The notes below the pieces were generated by a model, which worked only from the letters and a program-made list of their open reading frames with translations, did not search any database and had not been told where the DNA came from. From Candidatus Omnitrophota bacterium (lineage in GTDB: Bacteria; Omnitrophota; Omnitrophia; Omnitrophales; Aquincolibacteriaceae), in the NCBI GenBank assembly GCA_903884815.1, contig CAISGE010000029.1:1-49528 (forward strand): 49,528 nucleotides of DNA, given 5' to 3'. Shown piece by piece: positions 42,655-49,528 of this stretch; the first letter of the stretch is position 1, and each line of letters begins with the position of its first letter. A program made the position numbers and the translations under genes.

Positions 42655-42780
42655 GCCATTCCCCAGACATTTTTGCTATCCATTCTTCCGCCGCAACAAG
42701 CACAAACCCCTATACGGATCTTCGAGATACAATGGTTCAGAGGGCAAACGCCTCGGCCGATAAAAGAGTGGAACCAAGCC

Positions 42781-44148
42781 ATGATAAAAGCTCTCGAACC
42801 GTTCAAGAATAATCCGTGTTACGCCAGCTTGTCCCTCTCGTGGAAAGAAGGCATTGCCGCGAGCATCATGCAAGCTCCGGTCGATGAATACCTCATCCCG
42901 CTTGGGCTCTTTCTTGGGGCGACACCGATGGATATCGGATTTCTCGTCGCCGTCCCGCATCTCCTCGGATCCATCTCGCAATTCTTCGCGGTCAGGGCCG
43001 TGGAACTCGCCGGCAGCCGTCTCAAATTCCTTGTGCGGGCCTCCATACTCCAGGCGCTCTTCCTCGTCCCGGTCTTGTTTCTGCCGCTGTTTGTTTTCCC
43101 CTCGCGCATCCTGATACTGATCGCCTTCGTCACGCTGTTCCGAATCCTGGCCAACCTGATCGCCACGGTTTGGGGCGGGCTTACGAGCGATTATCTGGCG
43201 CCGGAGGAGCGTGGAAAATATTTTGGCTGGCGCTCGCGTGTCACGGGAATCGCCGGGATGGCCACAACGATCACGGGTGGGGTCCTGCTGAATGCCTTCA
43301 AATCCTTTTGGACCGCCGCGGGTTTCGCCATCCTTTTCGGGATCACCGCCGCCGCCCGATTCGTTTCTTCCGGTTTAATGTACCGCATGCAGGATCTCCC
43401 GGAACAAAAAAAACCGGAAGACACTTTTACTTTTTTCATGTTCTTACGGGCTTTCAAAAAAAGCAATTTTGTCAAATTCGTCTTCTATGTCGCCAGCATC
43501 ACGTTCGCCACACTCCTCGCCGCGCCTTATTTCAGCGTTTACATGCTGCGGGACCTGCACTTCAGCTATCTGACCTATATGTTCATTCACATGGGCGCGA
43601 TCGTGGCGAGCCTTGTCTCCTTTCCGATATGGGGGAAACACGCCGACAGGATCGGAAACGCCAGGGTGCTCAAAACCACCAGCCTCCTGATCCCGGTCAT
43701 CCCGATTCTCTGGCTTGTTTCTTCGAACGTTTTCTATCTGTTCGCGATCGAGGTTTTCGCGGGATTTGTCTGGGGAGGATTCAACCTTTGCGTTCTAAAC
43801 TTCATCTACGACGCCGTAAGCCCGGGAAAAAGAGTCCGCTGTCTGGGGTATTTCGGCTTCATCAACGGCGTCGCGACTTTTATAGGCGCGGGCTTGGGGG
43901 GCTATCTCGCGGAACGGCTTCCGATGCTGCAGGGCTCGCGCATTCTGACCCTTTTTGTGATCTCGGGCGCTCTGCGCTTTTTCTCGCATTTTCTGCTCTC
44001 GGGTCAATTTCACGAGGTTCGAGCGACGGTCCAAAATGCGTCTAGCGTGGAGCTCGTTTTCAGCGTGGTGGGAATACGCCCGCTCTTTGGTAAAGAACGG
44101 AATTGGGGCCTTCTGTCTTTCCTGAAACGTTCCCTTTGGAAGGATTAA
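42781..44148 (+). CDS. Major facilitator superfamily transporter
   Basis: A 12-helix membrane transporter of unknown substrate, the only complete plus-strand gene. From the ATG at 42781 it begins IKALEPFKNNPCYASLSLSWKEG, a short cytosolic lead, then helices such as LGLFLGATPMDIGFLVAVPHLLG, and the A-loop region GLTSDYLAPEERGKYFGWR typical of MFS. Second half: ITFATLLAAPYFSVYML, KHADRIGNARVLK, FGFINGVATFIGAGLGGYL. The frame is open back to 42625 but the extra residues look unlike family N-termini. Either start may be right (ATG 42652 is the next option). It is convergent with glgP and divergent from the giant operon; sugar import is an inference from that context. Confidence 0.8.
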   Translation: MIKALEPFKNNPCYASLSLSWKEGIAASIMQAPVDEYLIPLGLFLGATPMDIGFLVAVPHLLGSISQFFAVRAVELAGSRLKFLVRASILQALFLVPVLFLPLFVFPSRILILIAFVTLFRILANLIATVWGGLTSDYLAPEERGKYFGWRSRVTGIAGMATTITGGVLLNAFKSFWTAAGFAILFGITAAARFVSSGLMYRMQDLPEQKKPEDTFTFFMFLRAFKKSNFVKFVFYVASITFATLLAAPYFSVYMLRDLHFSYLTYMFIHMGAIVASLVSFPIWGKHADRIGNARVLKTTSLLIPVIPILWLVSSNVFYLFAIEVFAGFVWGGFNLCVLNFIYDAVSPGKRVRCLGYFGFINGVATFIGAGLGGYLAERLPMLQGSRILTLFVISGALRFFSHFLLSGQFHEVRATVQNASSVELVFSVVGIRPLFGKERNWGLLSFLKRSLWKD

Positions 44149-44151
44149 AAC

Positions 44152-44178
44152 GGTACTTGGGACATGCCACGAAGTACC
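44152..44178 (-). terminator. Hairpin between convergent MFS and glgP genes
   Basis: GGTACTT (44152-44158) pairs with AAGTACC (44172-44178) over a 13-nt loop. On the minus strand it is followed by GTTTTAATCC and lies 15 nt after the glgP stop, so it can end glgP transcription. The plus-strand tail is not T-rich. Confidence 0.45.
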
Positions 44179-44193
44179 TCGCCTCGCTTTAAG

Positions 44194-46692
44194 TTACTTC
44201 CCCAGGCCTATCGGAATGTCCCAGACATCGCGGCTGTATTCAACGATCGTGCGGTCGCTTGAAAACTTCCCCGACTTCGCCACATTGAGGATGGCTTTTT
44301 CAGTCCACTTGTCCTGGTCTTGATACTCTTCCGAGATCCGGTCCTGAACCGCGCAATACGACTCAAAATCCGCACAGACAAGGAACGGATCGGAATACAT
44401 GAGGTTGTTCACAAGCGGCTCGAAGATCCCGGGCTCCATGGGCGAAAAGAAATTATTCTTGATCATCCCAAGGATTTCCCTGAGCCGCGGAGACTTCCCG
44501 ATAAACTCTCCGGGATTATACCCGCGATTTTTAAGTGACTGAACTTCCTGGGCATTCAGACCGAAGGTGAAGATATTCTCCTCCCCGACTTCTTCGGCGA
44601 TCTCGATATTCGCTCCGTCCTGGGTCCCGATCGTGAGAGCGCCATTCATCATAAATTTCATACAGCCCGTTCCGGAAGCTTCGGTGCCGGCGGTGGAGAC
44701 CTGCTCGGAGAGATCGCTCGCCGGAAAGATCTTCTCCGCCAGAGAAACGCGGTAGTTCTCCAGGAACACGACCTTCAGCTTGTCCTTGTTCGCCTTGTCA
44801 TGATTGATCACATTGGCGACGTTATTGATAAACTTAATGATCAGCTTCGCCATAAAATAGCTCGGCGCGGCCTTGCCGCCAAAGATAAAAGTCCTCGGCG
44901 TGATGGTCGCCTCAGGATTCTCACGCAGCTTTAGATATTCCGAGATCGCATAAAGGATGAAAAGGCTCTGACGCTTGTATTCATGCATACGCTTGATCTG
45001 CACATCGAACATCGAGTCAATATTGACCTGGATCCCGTTCTGTTCGAGGATCACCTGAGCGAGGACCTTTTTATTGTCCCGCTTAACCTGCTGCCATTTC
45101 TTTTTGAGCAGCCGGTCGGTTTTAAAGGGTGCCAGTTTTGCGAGTTCCCGGAGGTCCTTTTCCCAGCTATCCCCGATCGCCTCATTAAGAAGCTTGGTCA
45201 AAGGACGGTTCGACTTCATGAGCCATCTCCGGTGGGAGATCCCGTTCGTTTTATTATTGAACCGGTCGGGATAGATCTCATAAAAATCCCGGAAAAGCTG
45301 GTCTTTGAGAAGCTGGGAGTGAAGTTCCGAAACTCCGTTGATGGAATGAGACCCGACGATCGCCAGGTAGGCCATGCGTACTTTCTTGGGATTCCCCTCT
45401 TCGATGAGGGACATACGCCCCAACCGGTCCGGATCGCCGGGATACTCGGCGGCGAGTTCTTTCAAGAACCGGTCGTTGATCTCATAAACGATCTGCATAT
45501 GACGCGGCAAAAGTTTCTCGAACACCGGCACGGGCCAGGCCTCAAGCGCCTCCGGCATGACGGTGTGATTCGTGTAAGCGAAAGTGCGAACGGTCAGATC
45601 CCACGCGATATCCCAGTCGACCTGTTCCTCATCGAGAAGAATCCGCATGAATTCCACGATGGCAAGGGCGGGATGGGTGTCGTTTAACTGGATCACGGCT
45701 TTGTCGGGAAAGCTCTTAAAAAGCGCGTTGTCTTCCTTGAAGCGACGGATGATATCGGTCACGGACGCTGCGGTGAAGAAATATTCCTGCTTGAGCCGGA
45801 GCTCCTTCCCCATCGAGGTGGCATCGTTGGGGTAAAGCACCTTGGAAATATTCTCGGAGAACATCTTTTCATAGACGGCATGTTCATAATCCCCGTCATT
45901 GAAATACTTGAAATCAAATTCTTCGGAACCGCGTGCGGACCAGAGACGAAGGGTGTTCACCACGTCATTTTGATAGCCCGGGACAGGAATATCATAAGGC
46001 ATGGCGATCACTTCTTCGGCATTGACCCATTCCACGCAAAGCCGGCCCTGTTTGTCATGGTACATGTTCGTGTTTCCGTAGAACTTGATCTTCTGCGCGT
46101 ATTCGGGACGGGCGAACTCCCAGGGATTGCCGTGCTTAAGCCATTCGTCCGGAGATTCAACCTGGTAGCCGTTCACGATCTTCTGATTGAAGATCCCATA
46201 GTCATAGCGAATGCCGTAGCCGTGCGCGGGAATGCCGAGAGTGGCCATGGAGTCCAAAAAGCAAGCAGCGAGTCGCCCAAGACCACCGTTCCCAAGCCCC
46301 GCGTCCACTTCTTCTTCGCGAACTTTTTCGATATCGAGACCGAATTCCTCCAGGGCCTTCTGGCTCTGATCCCAAAGCCCGAGGTTTAGAACATAGCTTC
46401 CCAGCAACCGGCCGATCAAAAATTCCAGGGAAAGATAATAGACGCGTTTGAGGTTCTTGCGGTGATAGCGCTGCTGGGTCTGGATCCAACGCTCCACAAG
46501 CCGCTCGCGCAGGGCCATGCCAAGTGCCATAAAATTGTCGTGAGAGGTCGCGGTGTACTGGTCTTTGGCGAGCCCGTACTGGAGACAGGAGCTGAAGGAG
46601 GCCTTGAGCCCGTCCTTGCTCATATCCTTGTGTTCCAAATGCCAAAGTTCCGGAGCTATTGTTTCTTCGGTCTTCTTCTTCGCTCGCGGCAT
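44194..46692 (-). CDS. glgP: Glycogen/alpha-glucan phosphorylase
   Basis: Removes glucose-1-phosphate from alpha-1,4-glucans, a pyridoxal-phosphate GT35 enzyme. Length 832 aa is the classical size. GLGNGGLGRLAACFLDSMATL, the NDTHP region, and PLP-binding Lys679 are present. The usual EASGTGNMKF motif reads EASGTGCMKFMMNGALTIGT, i.e. the Asn two residues before the Lys is Cys677, and the following region reads GTQDGANIEI. Good ribosome binding site (AGGAGA) upstream of the start at 46692. It follows the GH13 gene by 83 nt and forms a glycogen-use cluster with it and the GH57 branching enzyme. Confidence 0.97.
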   Translation of the reverse strand: MPRAKKKTEETIAPELWHLEHKDMSKDGLKASFSSCLQYGLAKDQYTATSHDNFMALGMALRERLVERWIQTQQRYHRKNLKRVYYLSLEFLIGRLLGSYVLNLGLWDQSQKALEEFGLDIEKVREEEVDAGLGNGGLGRLAACFLDSMATLGIPAHGYGIRYDYGIFNQKIVNGYQVESPDEWLKHGNPWEFARPEYAQKIKFYGNTNMYHDKQGRLCVEWVNAEEVIAMPYDIPVPGYQNDVVNTLRLWSARGSEEFDFKYFNDGDYEHAVYEKMFSENISKVLYPNDATSMGKELRLKQEYFFTAASVTDIIRRFKEDNALFKSFPDKAVIQLNDTHPALAIVEFMRILLDEEQVDWDIAWDLTVRTFAYTNHTVMPEALEAWPVPVFEKLLPRHMQIVYEINDRFLKELAAEYPGDPDRLGRMSLIEEGNPKKVRMAYLAIVGSHSINGVSELHSQLLKDQLFRDFYEIYPDRFNNKTNGISHRRWLMKSNRPLTKLLNEAIGDSWEKDLRELAKLAPFKTDRLLKKKWQQVKRDNKKVLAQVILEQNGIQVNIDSMFDVQIKRMHEYKRQSLFILYAISEYLKLRENPEATITPRTFIFGGKAAPSYFMAKLIIKFINNVANVINHDKANKDKLKVVFLENYRVSLAEKIFPASDLSEQVSTAGTEASGTGCMKFMMNGALTIGTQDGANIEIAEEVGEENIFTFGLNAQEVQSLKNRGYNPGEFIGKSPRLREILGMIKNNFFSPMEPGIFEPLVNNLMYSDPFLVCADFESYCAVQDRISEEYQDQDKWTEKAILNVAKSGKFSSDRTIVEYSRDVWDIPIGLGK

Positions 46693-46775
46693 GGGAAATC
46701 TCCTGTCCGGGGTTAATAGGATCTGTGCTCAGTGTGTTAGTCTAGCAAACAATAGGCTCCGCTCCAAGGCAGGAA

Positions 46776-48251
46776 TCAGGCTTTAAATTCAAAGAGATGC
46801 GACTGCCAGGGGTGAAGGTCCACGTAAAGCCCGCGCTGCGCGAGCTCCTCCCCGGTGCGGTCATAGACCCGGTCGGTCAGTGCATCCCGGAACTGGATAA
46901 AAAATTGGCGGAGCAAGAATTCGGGAATGCGAATGAACGCCTGGGCCCGGATGAGCGAATAGTTGATCACGACCATCTTCCAATCCTGCTGCCAGCCCCA
47001 AAGCCACACGAGGATCGCCGGATAGGTCTCATTTTTCTCCCATGCCTGCTTGGTCTCCAGAAGCATCCATTCCCCCTCATGAGTCACCGGCCCCTTGATG
47101 AAACGAAGAACCCGGCGGTACATCTCGGTGATCTCCGGATTCGGGGCCTCCTTGGGCTCGCGCCTCAAATGAATGGGCGTCCGTATCCTGCGGCCTTGCA
47201 TTTGACCGTCATAAAAAAAGCGAAGTCCCGGGATCGTCGAGGTGATCATCCCCGCAGCCTTGGATTTTTGCTTCCCGAAATTCACTGTCGCGCGCTCCTC
47301 GTCATGATTCTCGATAAAGCGCAGGCACTTGTCCCCGTAGGCCGGCTCCGCTCTCAGGTGATCGCGCACCGAATTGGGCGAATCAAAGAACATCCTGTCA
47401 AAAAGCCTTTTGTCATAAGTAAAATCGAAACCCAACTGCTGGAGCGTCCAATCCATATCCCAATAGACTTCTCCAATAAAGAGAAAATGCGGCGCCACCT
47501 TCTTAACCTCCGGGATCACCTCCGCCCAAAATTCCGTCTCCGGCCGCGTTTCGGTGATGTGCTCTCCCCAAACTTTTTGAAAAACATCATTCAGACCAAG
47601 CATGGCCATATCGCAGCGCACCCCGTCCGCCACCTTCGCGATCTTGAGAAGTTCCGTCCGCCAGGCCTCGCGCGCCTTGGGAGACCAGAAGTTGATCTGG
47701 GCCGTGTCGATCCAGGGAGCAAAATAGGGATCCCGGCCGTGCGCGATCTTTTTTCCGTCGGCGGTGATAAAGGACCAGTCCGGATGCGCCCGTACGGTCT
47801 CCGGACGGCAGGAAACAAACACTTCCTGGGATTGGACGGTCCAGGGATGATCGAACGCGAGATGATTGGGCACAAAATCGAGGATCAGCGCGAGGCCGAA
47901 CCCATTGAGTTTCATCTTGAGCTGCAGAAGTTCTTCCGGCTTCCCGAGATAAGGGTCCAGCTCATAGCGGTAGATCGCATAGGGAGAACCTGTCACATCT
48001 TCAGCTTTCCAATCCGGAAGGATCAGATCGTAGGCATGGCAAAGATTCGGTTCCTTGGCGGCGTGGGCGCGCCCTCCCGGACTCCGGGTCCAGACGCCCA
48101 TTAGCCAAAGAGCATCGAACCCCTGTTCCGCGAAGGACTTCCATTCTTCGGGAGGGACCGTCGCGAGAGTCAGCCGGCGACCGTATTTCTCCGACATCCG
48201 GGAGATAAAAAAGAAAGCATTAAGTTCCAGAAGCTGTGGATGTTTTTTCAT
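46776..48251 (-). CDS. GH13-family alpha-amylase-like enzyme
   Basis: A (beta/alpha)8 glycoside hydrolase or transferase on alpha-glucans. Catalytic triad visible: nucleophile Asp214 (GVRCDMAML), acid/base Glu261 (FIGEVYW), transition-state Asp317 (ENHDEERA). Conserved DFVPNHLA and GFDALWLMGVW are in place. No signal peptide, so cytosolic; this suits intracellular glycogen turnover or a maltosyl-transferase-type role; exact activity uncertain. I use the ATG at 48251 (a TTG six codons upstream is the only alternative). A 48-bp palindromic repeat abuts the start, which also occurs upstream of the DUF2582 gene. Ribosome binding site is weak (AGGAATTGGGACT). Confidence 0.92.
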   Translation of the reverse strand: MKKHPQLLELNAFFFISRMSEKYGRRLTLATVPPEEWKSFAEQGFDALWLMGVWTRSPGGRAHAAKEPNLCHAYDLILPDWKAEDVTGSPYAIYRYELDPYLGKPEELLQLKMKLNGFGLALILDFVPNHLAFDHPWTVQSQEVFVSCRPETVRAHPDWSFITADGKKIAHGRDPYFAPWIDTAQINFWSPKAREAWRTELLKIAKVADGVRCDMAMLGLNDVFQKVWGEHITETRPETEFWAEVIPEVKKVAPHFLFIGEVYWDMDWTLQQLGFDFTYDKRLFDRMFFDSPNSVRDHLRAEPAYGDKCLRFIENHDEERATVNFGKQKSKAAGMITSTIPGLRFFYDGQMQGRRIRTPIHLRREPKEAPNPEITEMYRRVLRFIKGPVTHEGEWMLLETKQAWEKNETYPAILVWLWGWQQDWKMVVINYSLIRAQAFIRIPEFLLRQFFIQFRDALTDRVYDRTGEELAQRGLYVDLHPWQSHLFEFKA

Positions 48252-48300
48252 AGTCCCAATTCCTATCAATTTCAGAGAATCTGAAATTGGGGCAATCCCA
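48251..48300 (-). repeat. Palindromic leader repeat, copy 1
   Basis: 48 of 50 bases match the layout of the copy at 48786-48832, about 45 identical over 48. Inner hairpin AATTTCAGA-GAA-TCTGAAATT and outer CCCAATT/AATTGGG arms make a nested stem. It abuts the GH13 start codon. Just upstream on the minus strand, a second hairpin (TCCCAACT/AGTTGGGA, about 48296-48334) has the same style. Confidence 0.8.
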
Positions 48301-48336
48301 ACTACCTTTTATGTAAAAAAATCTAAAGTTGGGATA

Positions 48337-48490
48337 GGCCTGTCCGGTTCGATCTGATCGGATACGTTCTTTCGCCTATGATTATCGGTTCTGAATGGAG
48401 TTTCCTTGATGGACCGTATGAGTATGGGGTCCGAAGTCCTTTGGACTTAACCGGCTATGGACTGAGCGCCCTATACTGAGGACTAAAATG
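48337..48490. other. Short gene-free stretch with palindromes
   Basis: Between the GH13 leader and the DUF2582 terminator. Palindromes AAGTCC-TTT-GGACTT (48434-48448) and GGACC...GGTCC (48411-48432) are visible. No gene or clear promoter found; it may be a dispersed repeat. Confidence 0.4.
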
Positions 48491-48526
48491 AAAAGGCGTG
48501 AGACGGTTAAGACCGCCCCACGCCTT
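48491..48526 (-). terminator. Intrinsic terminator of the DUF2582 gene
   Basis: AAGGCGTG (48493-48500) pairs with CACGCCTT (48519-48526), with an inner ACGGT/ACCG(C) extension. On the minus strand it is followed by TTTTCATTTT, 28 nt after the stop. Confidence 0.75.
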
Positions 48527-48553
48527 GAAAGATTACTGCCGGATGCTTTTAAA

Positions 48554-48766
48554 CTAGCCCTTCAGAAGAGAGACCTTGATGCTTTTTCCGATCTTGCTGA
48601 AATTGATATTGTTTTCACGCGCCAGCCAGCCGACCGCCTGGTTGAAGAGCGCCTCATCCGTCCCGACTTCCGAGAGAAGTTTTGCGAGAGTCATCTCCCC
48701 CTTATTCTCCAGGGCCTTGTAGATCTTTCCCGCCGTTTCGCCGATCCCGTAATATTGCTCCTGCAT
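48554..48766 (-). CDS. Winged-helix protein, DUF2582 family
   Basis: A 70-residue winged helix-turn-helix protein. The family core is visible: GIGETAGKIYKALE, LAKLLSEVG, QAVGWLARENNINF and a short KSIKVSLL end. Such proteins are small, widespread in anaerobes and not well characterised; a DNA-binding role is inferred from the fold. Ribosome binding site AAAGGGA is 10 nt upstream. Ends before a strong terminator, so it may be monocistronic or the end of the GH57 message. Placed inside the glycogen cluster it could be a local regulator. Confidence 0.85.
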   Translation of the reverse strand: MQEQYYGIGETAGKIYKALENKGEMTLAKLLSEVGTDEALFNQAVGWLARENNINFSKIGKSIKVSLLKG

Positions 48767-48785
48767 GTTCAGTCCCTTTCCGCGT

Positions 48786-48832
48786 TAGTCCCAATTCCCA
48801 TTAATTTCAGAGAATCTGAAATTGGGCAATCC
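48786..48832 (-). repeat. Palindromic leader repeat, copy 2
   Basis: Second copy of the leader element of the GH13 gene: TAGTCCCAATTCC, then AATTTCAGA-GAA-TCTGAAATT and GGGCAATCC. It ends 20 nt upstream of the DUF2582 start and so sits in its leader. Confidence 0.8.
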
Positions 48833-48893
48833 TTGTCAACCATTCAAGAAAAGAATCGAAGACAAGGATAGAATAATGTGAAAATGATAAAGC

Positions 48894-49528
48894 CTAAAAG
48901 ACGTCGTGATCCACATCCGGGAAGATATTGTTCTTCCCTTCCAATTCCTTGAGCCAGCCTTCATCAAGCCGGTTATTGAGAAGATCTTCGTAGAGCCGGG
49001 TGAAATTGAGCAGATGCTCTTTCGTGCGCTTCACCGCGTAAGGCACCACCGTCCCGGTGTGCATGATAAAAGCCCAGTCACTGGATTGCGCGAGGAAAAG
49101 TTCGCGCGCCGCCTGCTTGAGCGCACGGCCGACTGTCCCGTTCTGGCCGCGGAATTTCTGCGCCATTTCGCTCATGCGGAGCGACGCCTTGTGGAGATGC
49201 CGGTAGATCCAGTCATTGGCGCCGGAAAGCCAGGTTTCGCTGTAGCCCTTATAGCCCCAACTTGAAAAGCATGGCGTGGAGACCTGATTCACAGGGTATT
49301 CCTTGAAATAATCGGAAGGCGCGATCAGCCGGTAAGTCTTCTGATCAAAAGCGGACTTGCGCACGAAAAAGTTCAGAAACTCCGGACCTTCATACCACCA
49401 GTGTCCGTAAAGCTCGGCATCGTAAGGTGCCACGATGAGAGGTTTGCGGCCCATAAAATCATGCAGATATTCGACCTGTTTTTCGCGGTTGAACATGAAA
49501 TTCGAAGCGTGGCTTGCGGCTTTATGCA
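48894..49528 (-). CDS. GH57 1,4-alpha-glucan branching enzyme (DUF1957), 5' truncated by window
   Basis: C-terminal 211 or so residues of a GH57/DUF1957 branching enzyme, which would introduce alpha-1,6 links into glycogen. The frame stays open to the window edge (HKAASHASNF just before FNREKQVEYL), so the ATG at 49496 is not the start. Family landmarks: VAPYDAELYGHWWYEGPEFL, a catalytic-type Asp in that motif, APSDYF, SSWGYKGYSETWL, QSSDWAFIMHTGT and RLYEDLL. Ends with a C-terminal helical domain. No other glg gene precedes it here. Together with GH13 and GlgP it gives glycogen synthesis and use. Confidence 0.9.
   Translation of the reverse strand, partial: HKAASHASNFMFNREKQVEYLHDFMGRKPLIVAPYDAELYGHWWYEGPEFLNFFVRKSAFDQKTYRLIAPSDYFKEYPVNQVSTPCFSSWGYKGYSETWLSGANDWIYRHLHKASLRMSEMAQKFRGQNGTVGRALKQAARELFLAQSSDWAFIMHTGTVVPYAVKRTKEHLLNFTRLYEDLLNNRLDEGWLKELEGKNNIFPDVDHDVF

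Larger units (their letters stand above)
42161..42780. other. AT-rich intergenic regulatory region
   Basis: About 620 bases between the start of the giant-protein operon (minus) and the MFS start (plus) with no credible gene. It is far more AT-rich than its neighbours at 42260-42420. TAGCA occurs five times (42274, 42298, 42308, 42329, 42348), spaced 24, 10, 21 and 19, roughly in helical phase. A 14-bp palindrome is at 42258-42271 and a 19-bp near-direct repeat at 42617-42654. No clean promoter could be fixed. The plus frame is open upstream of the chosen MFS start but has no ribosome binding site. Confidence 0.6.

Noticed and set aside
42625..42780. Extra N-terminal residues of the MFS gene (TTG 42625 or ATG 42652)
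   Set aside because: No ribosome binding site and unlike MFS N-termini. Kept only as an alternative start.
1..49528. CRISPR array, tRNA, rRNA, phage or toxin-antitoxin genes
   Set aside because: No regularly spaced repeats, no tRNA-like cloverleaf and no such genes seen in any gap. Tandem repeats at 40540-41336 are in-frame protein repeats.

Overview
The window looks like a chromosomal piece of an uncultured, free-living anaerobic bacterium. My best guess is Candidatus Omnitrophota or a relative. That rests on gene style only: giant Sec-exported multidomain proteins, a GH57 (DUF1957) glycogen branching enzyme beside GH13 and GlgP, NfnAB, a hybrid cluster protein and a multi-PAS/PocR kinase. 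There is no rRNA or marker gene to confirm it. All but one of the complete genes lie on the minus strand. No tRNA, rRNA, CRISPR array or prophage is visible.

Layout. 1-237: right end of an insertion sequence with the last 32 codons of its transposase. 238-615: gene-free, hairpin repeats. 616-2925: three overlapping genes, an SH3/NlpC-P60 cell-wall peptidase followed by two small unknown proteins. 3049-7333: an HI0933-type flavoprotein, a lipoprotein cyclophilin, TypA/BipA and a cold-shock protein. 7457-12952: quinolinate synthase NadA, dihydroxy-acid dehydratase IlvD and ferritin, then, after a small double-hairpin repeat, the diiron flavoprotein FprA, a nitroreductase and a small membrane protein. 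13027-13824: a radical SAM protein.

14000-18745 is a compact nitrosative/oxidative-stress operon: an Rrf2 (NsrR/IscR-like) Fe-S regulator with a perfect palindromic operator inside its own promoter, PTS enzyme I, a hemerythrin-like protein, a cysteine-rich 78-aa protein and hybrid cluster protein Hcp, all overlapping or closely spaced. 18774-21030 encodes the electron-bifurcating transhydrogenase NfnAB. 21137-27900 is an overlapping operon of a 1643-aa histidine kinase (two PocR and eight PAS domains), a CheY-like receiver and a class I photolyase. The promoters of both the kinase and the Rrf2 gene place transcription starts at or just before the start codon, which suggests leaderless mRNAs.

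28307-42160 holds two adjacent giant exported proteins with near-identical signal peptides. The 2711-aa protein joins an N-terminal helical, lyase-like region, three LamG-like lectin domains, many Ig/cadherin-like domains and a C-terminal GH140/DUF4038-like glycosidase. The 1898-aa protein has four 67-residue tandem repeats and two homologous parallel beta-helix domains. Together they look like a polysaccharide attack or adhesion system. An AT-rich, motif-dense regulatory region (42161-42780) separates them from the only plus-strand gene, an MFS transporter.

44194-49528 is a glycogen/alpha-glucan cluster: GlgP, a GH13 enzyme, a DUF2582 winged-helix protein and the 3' part of a GH57 branching enzyme. 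A 48-bp palindromic repeat occurs twice, in the leaders of the GH13 and DUF2582 genes.
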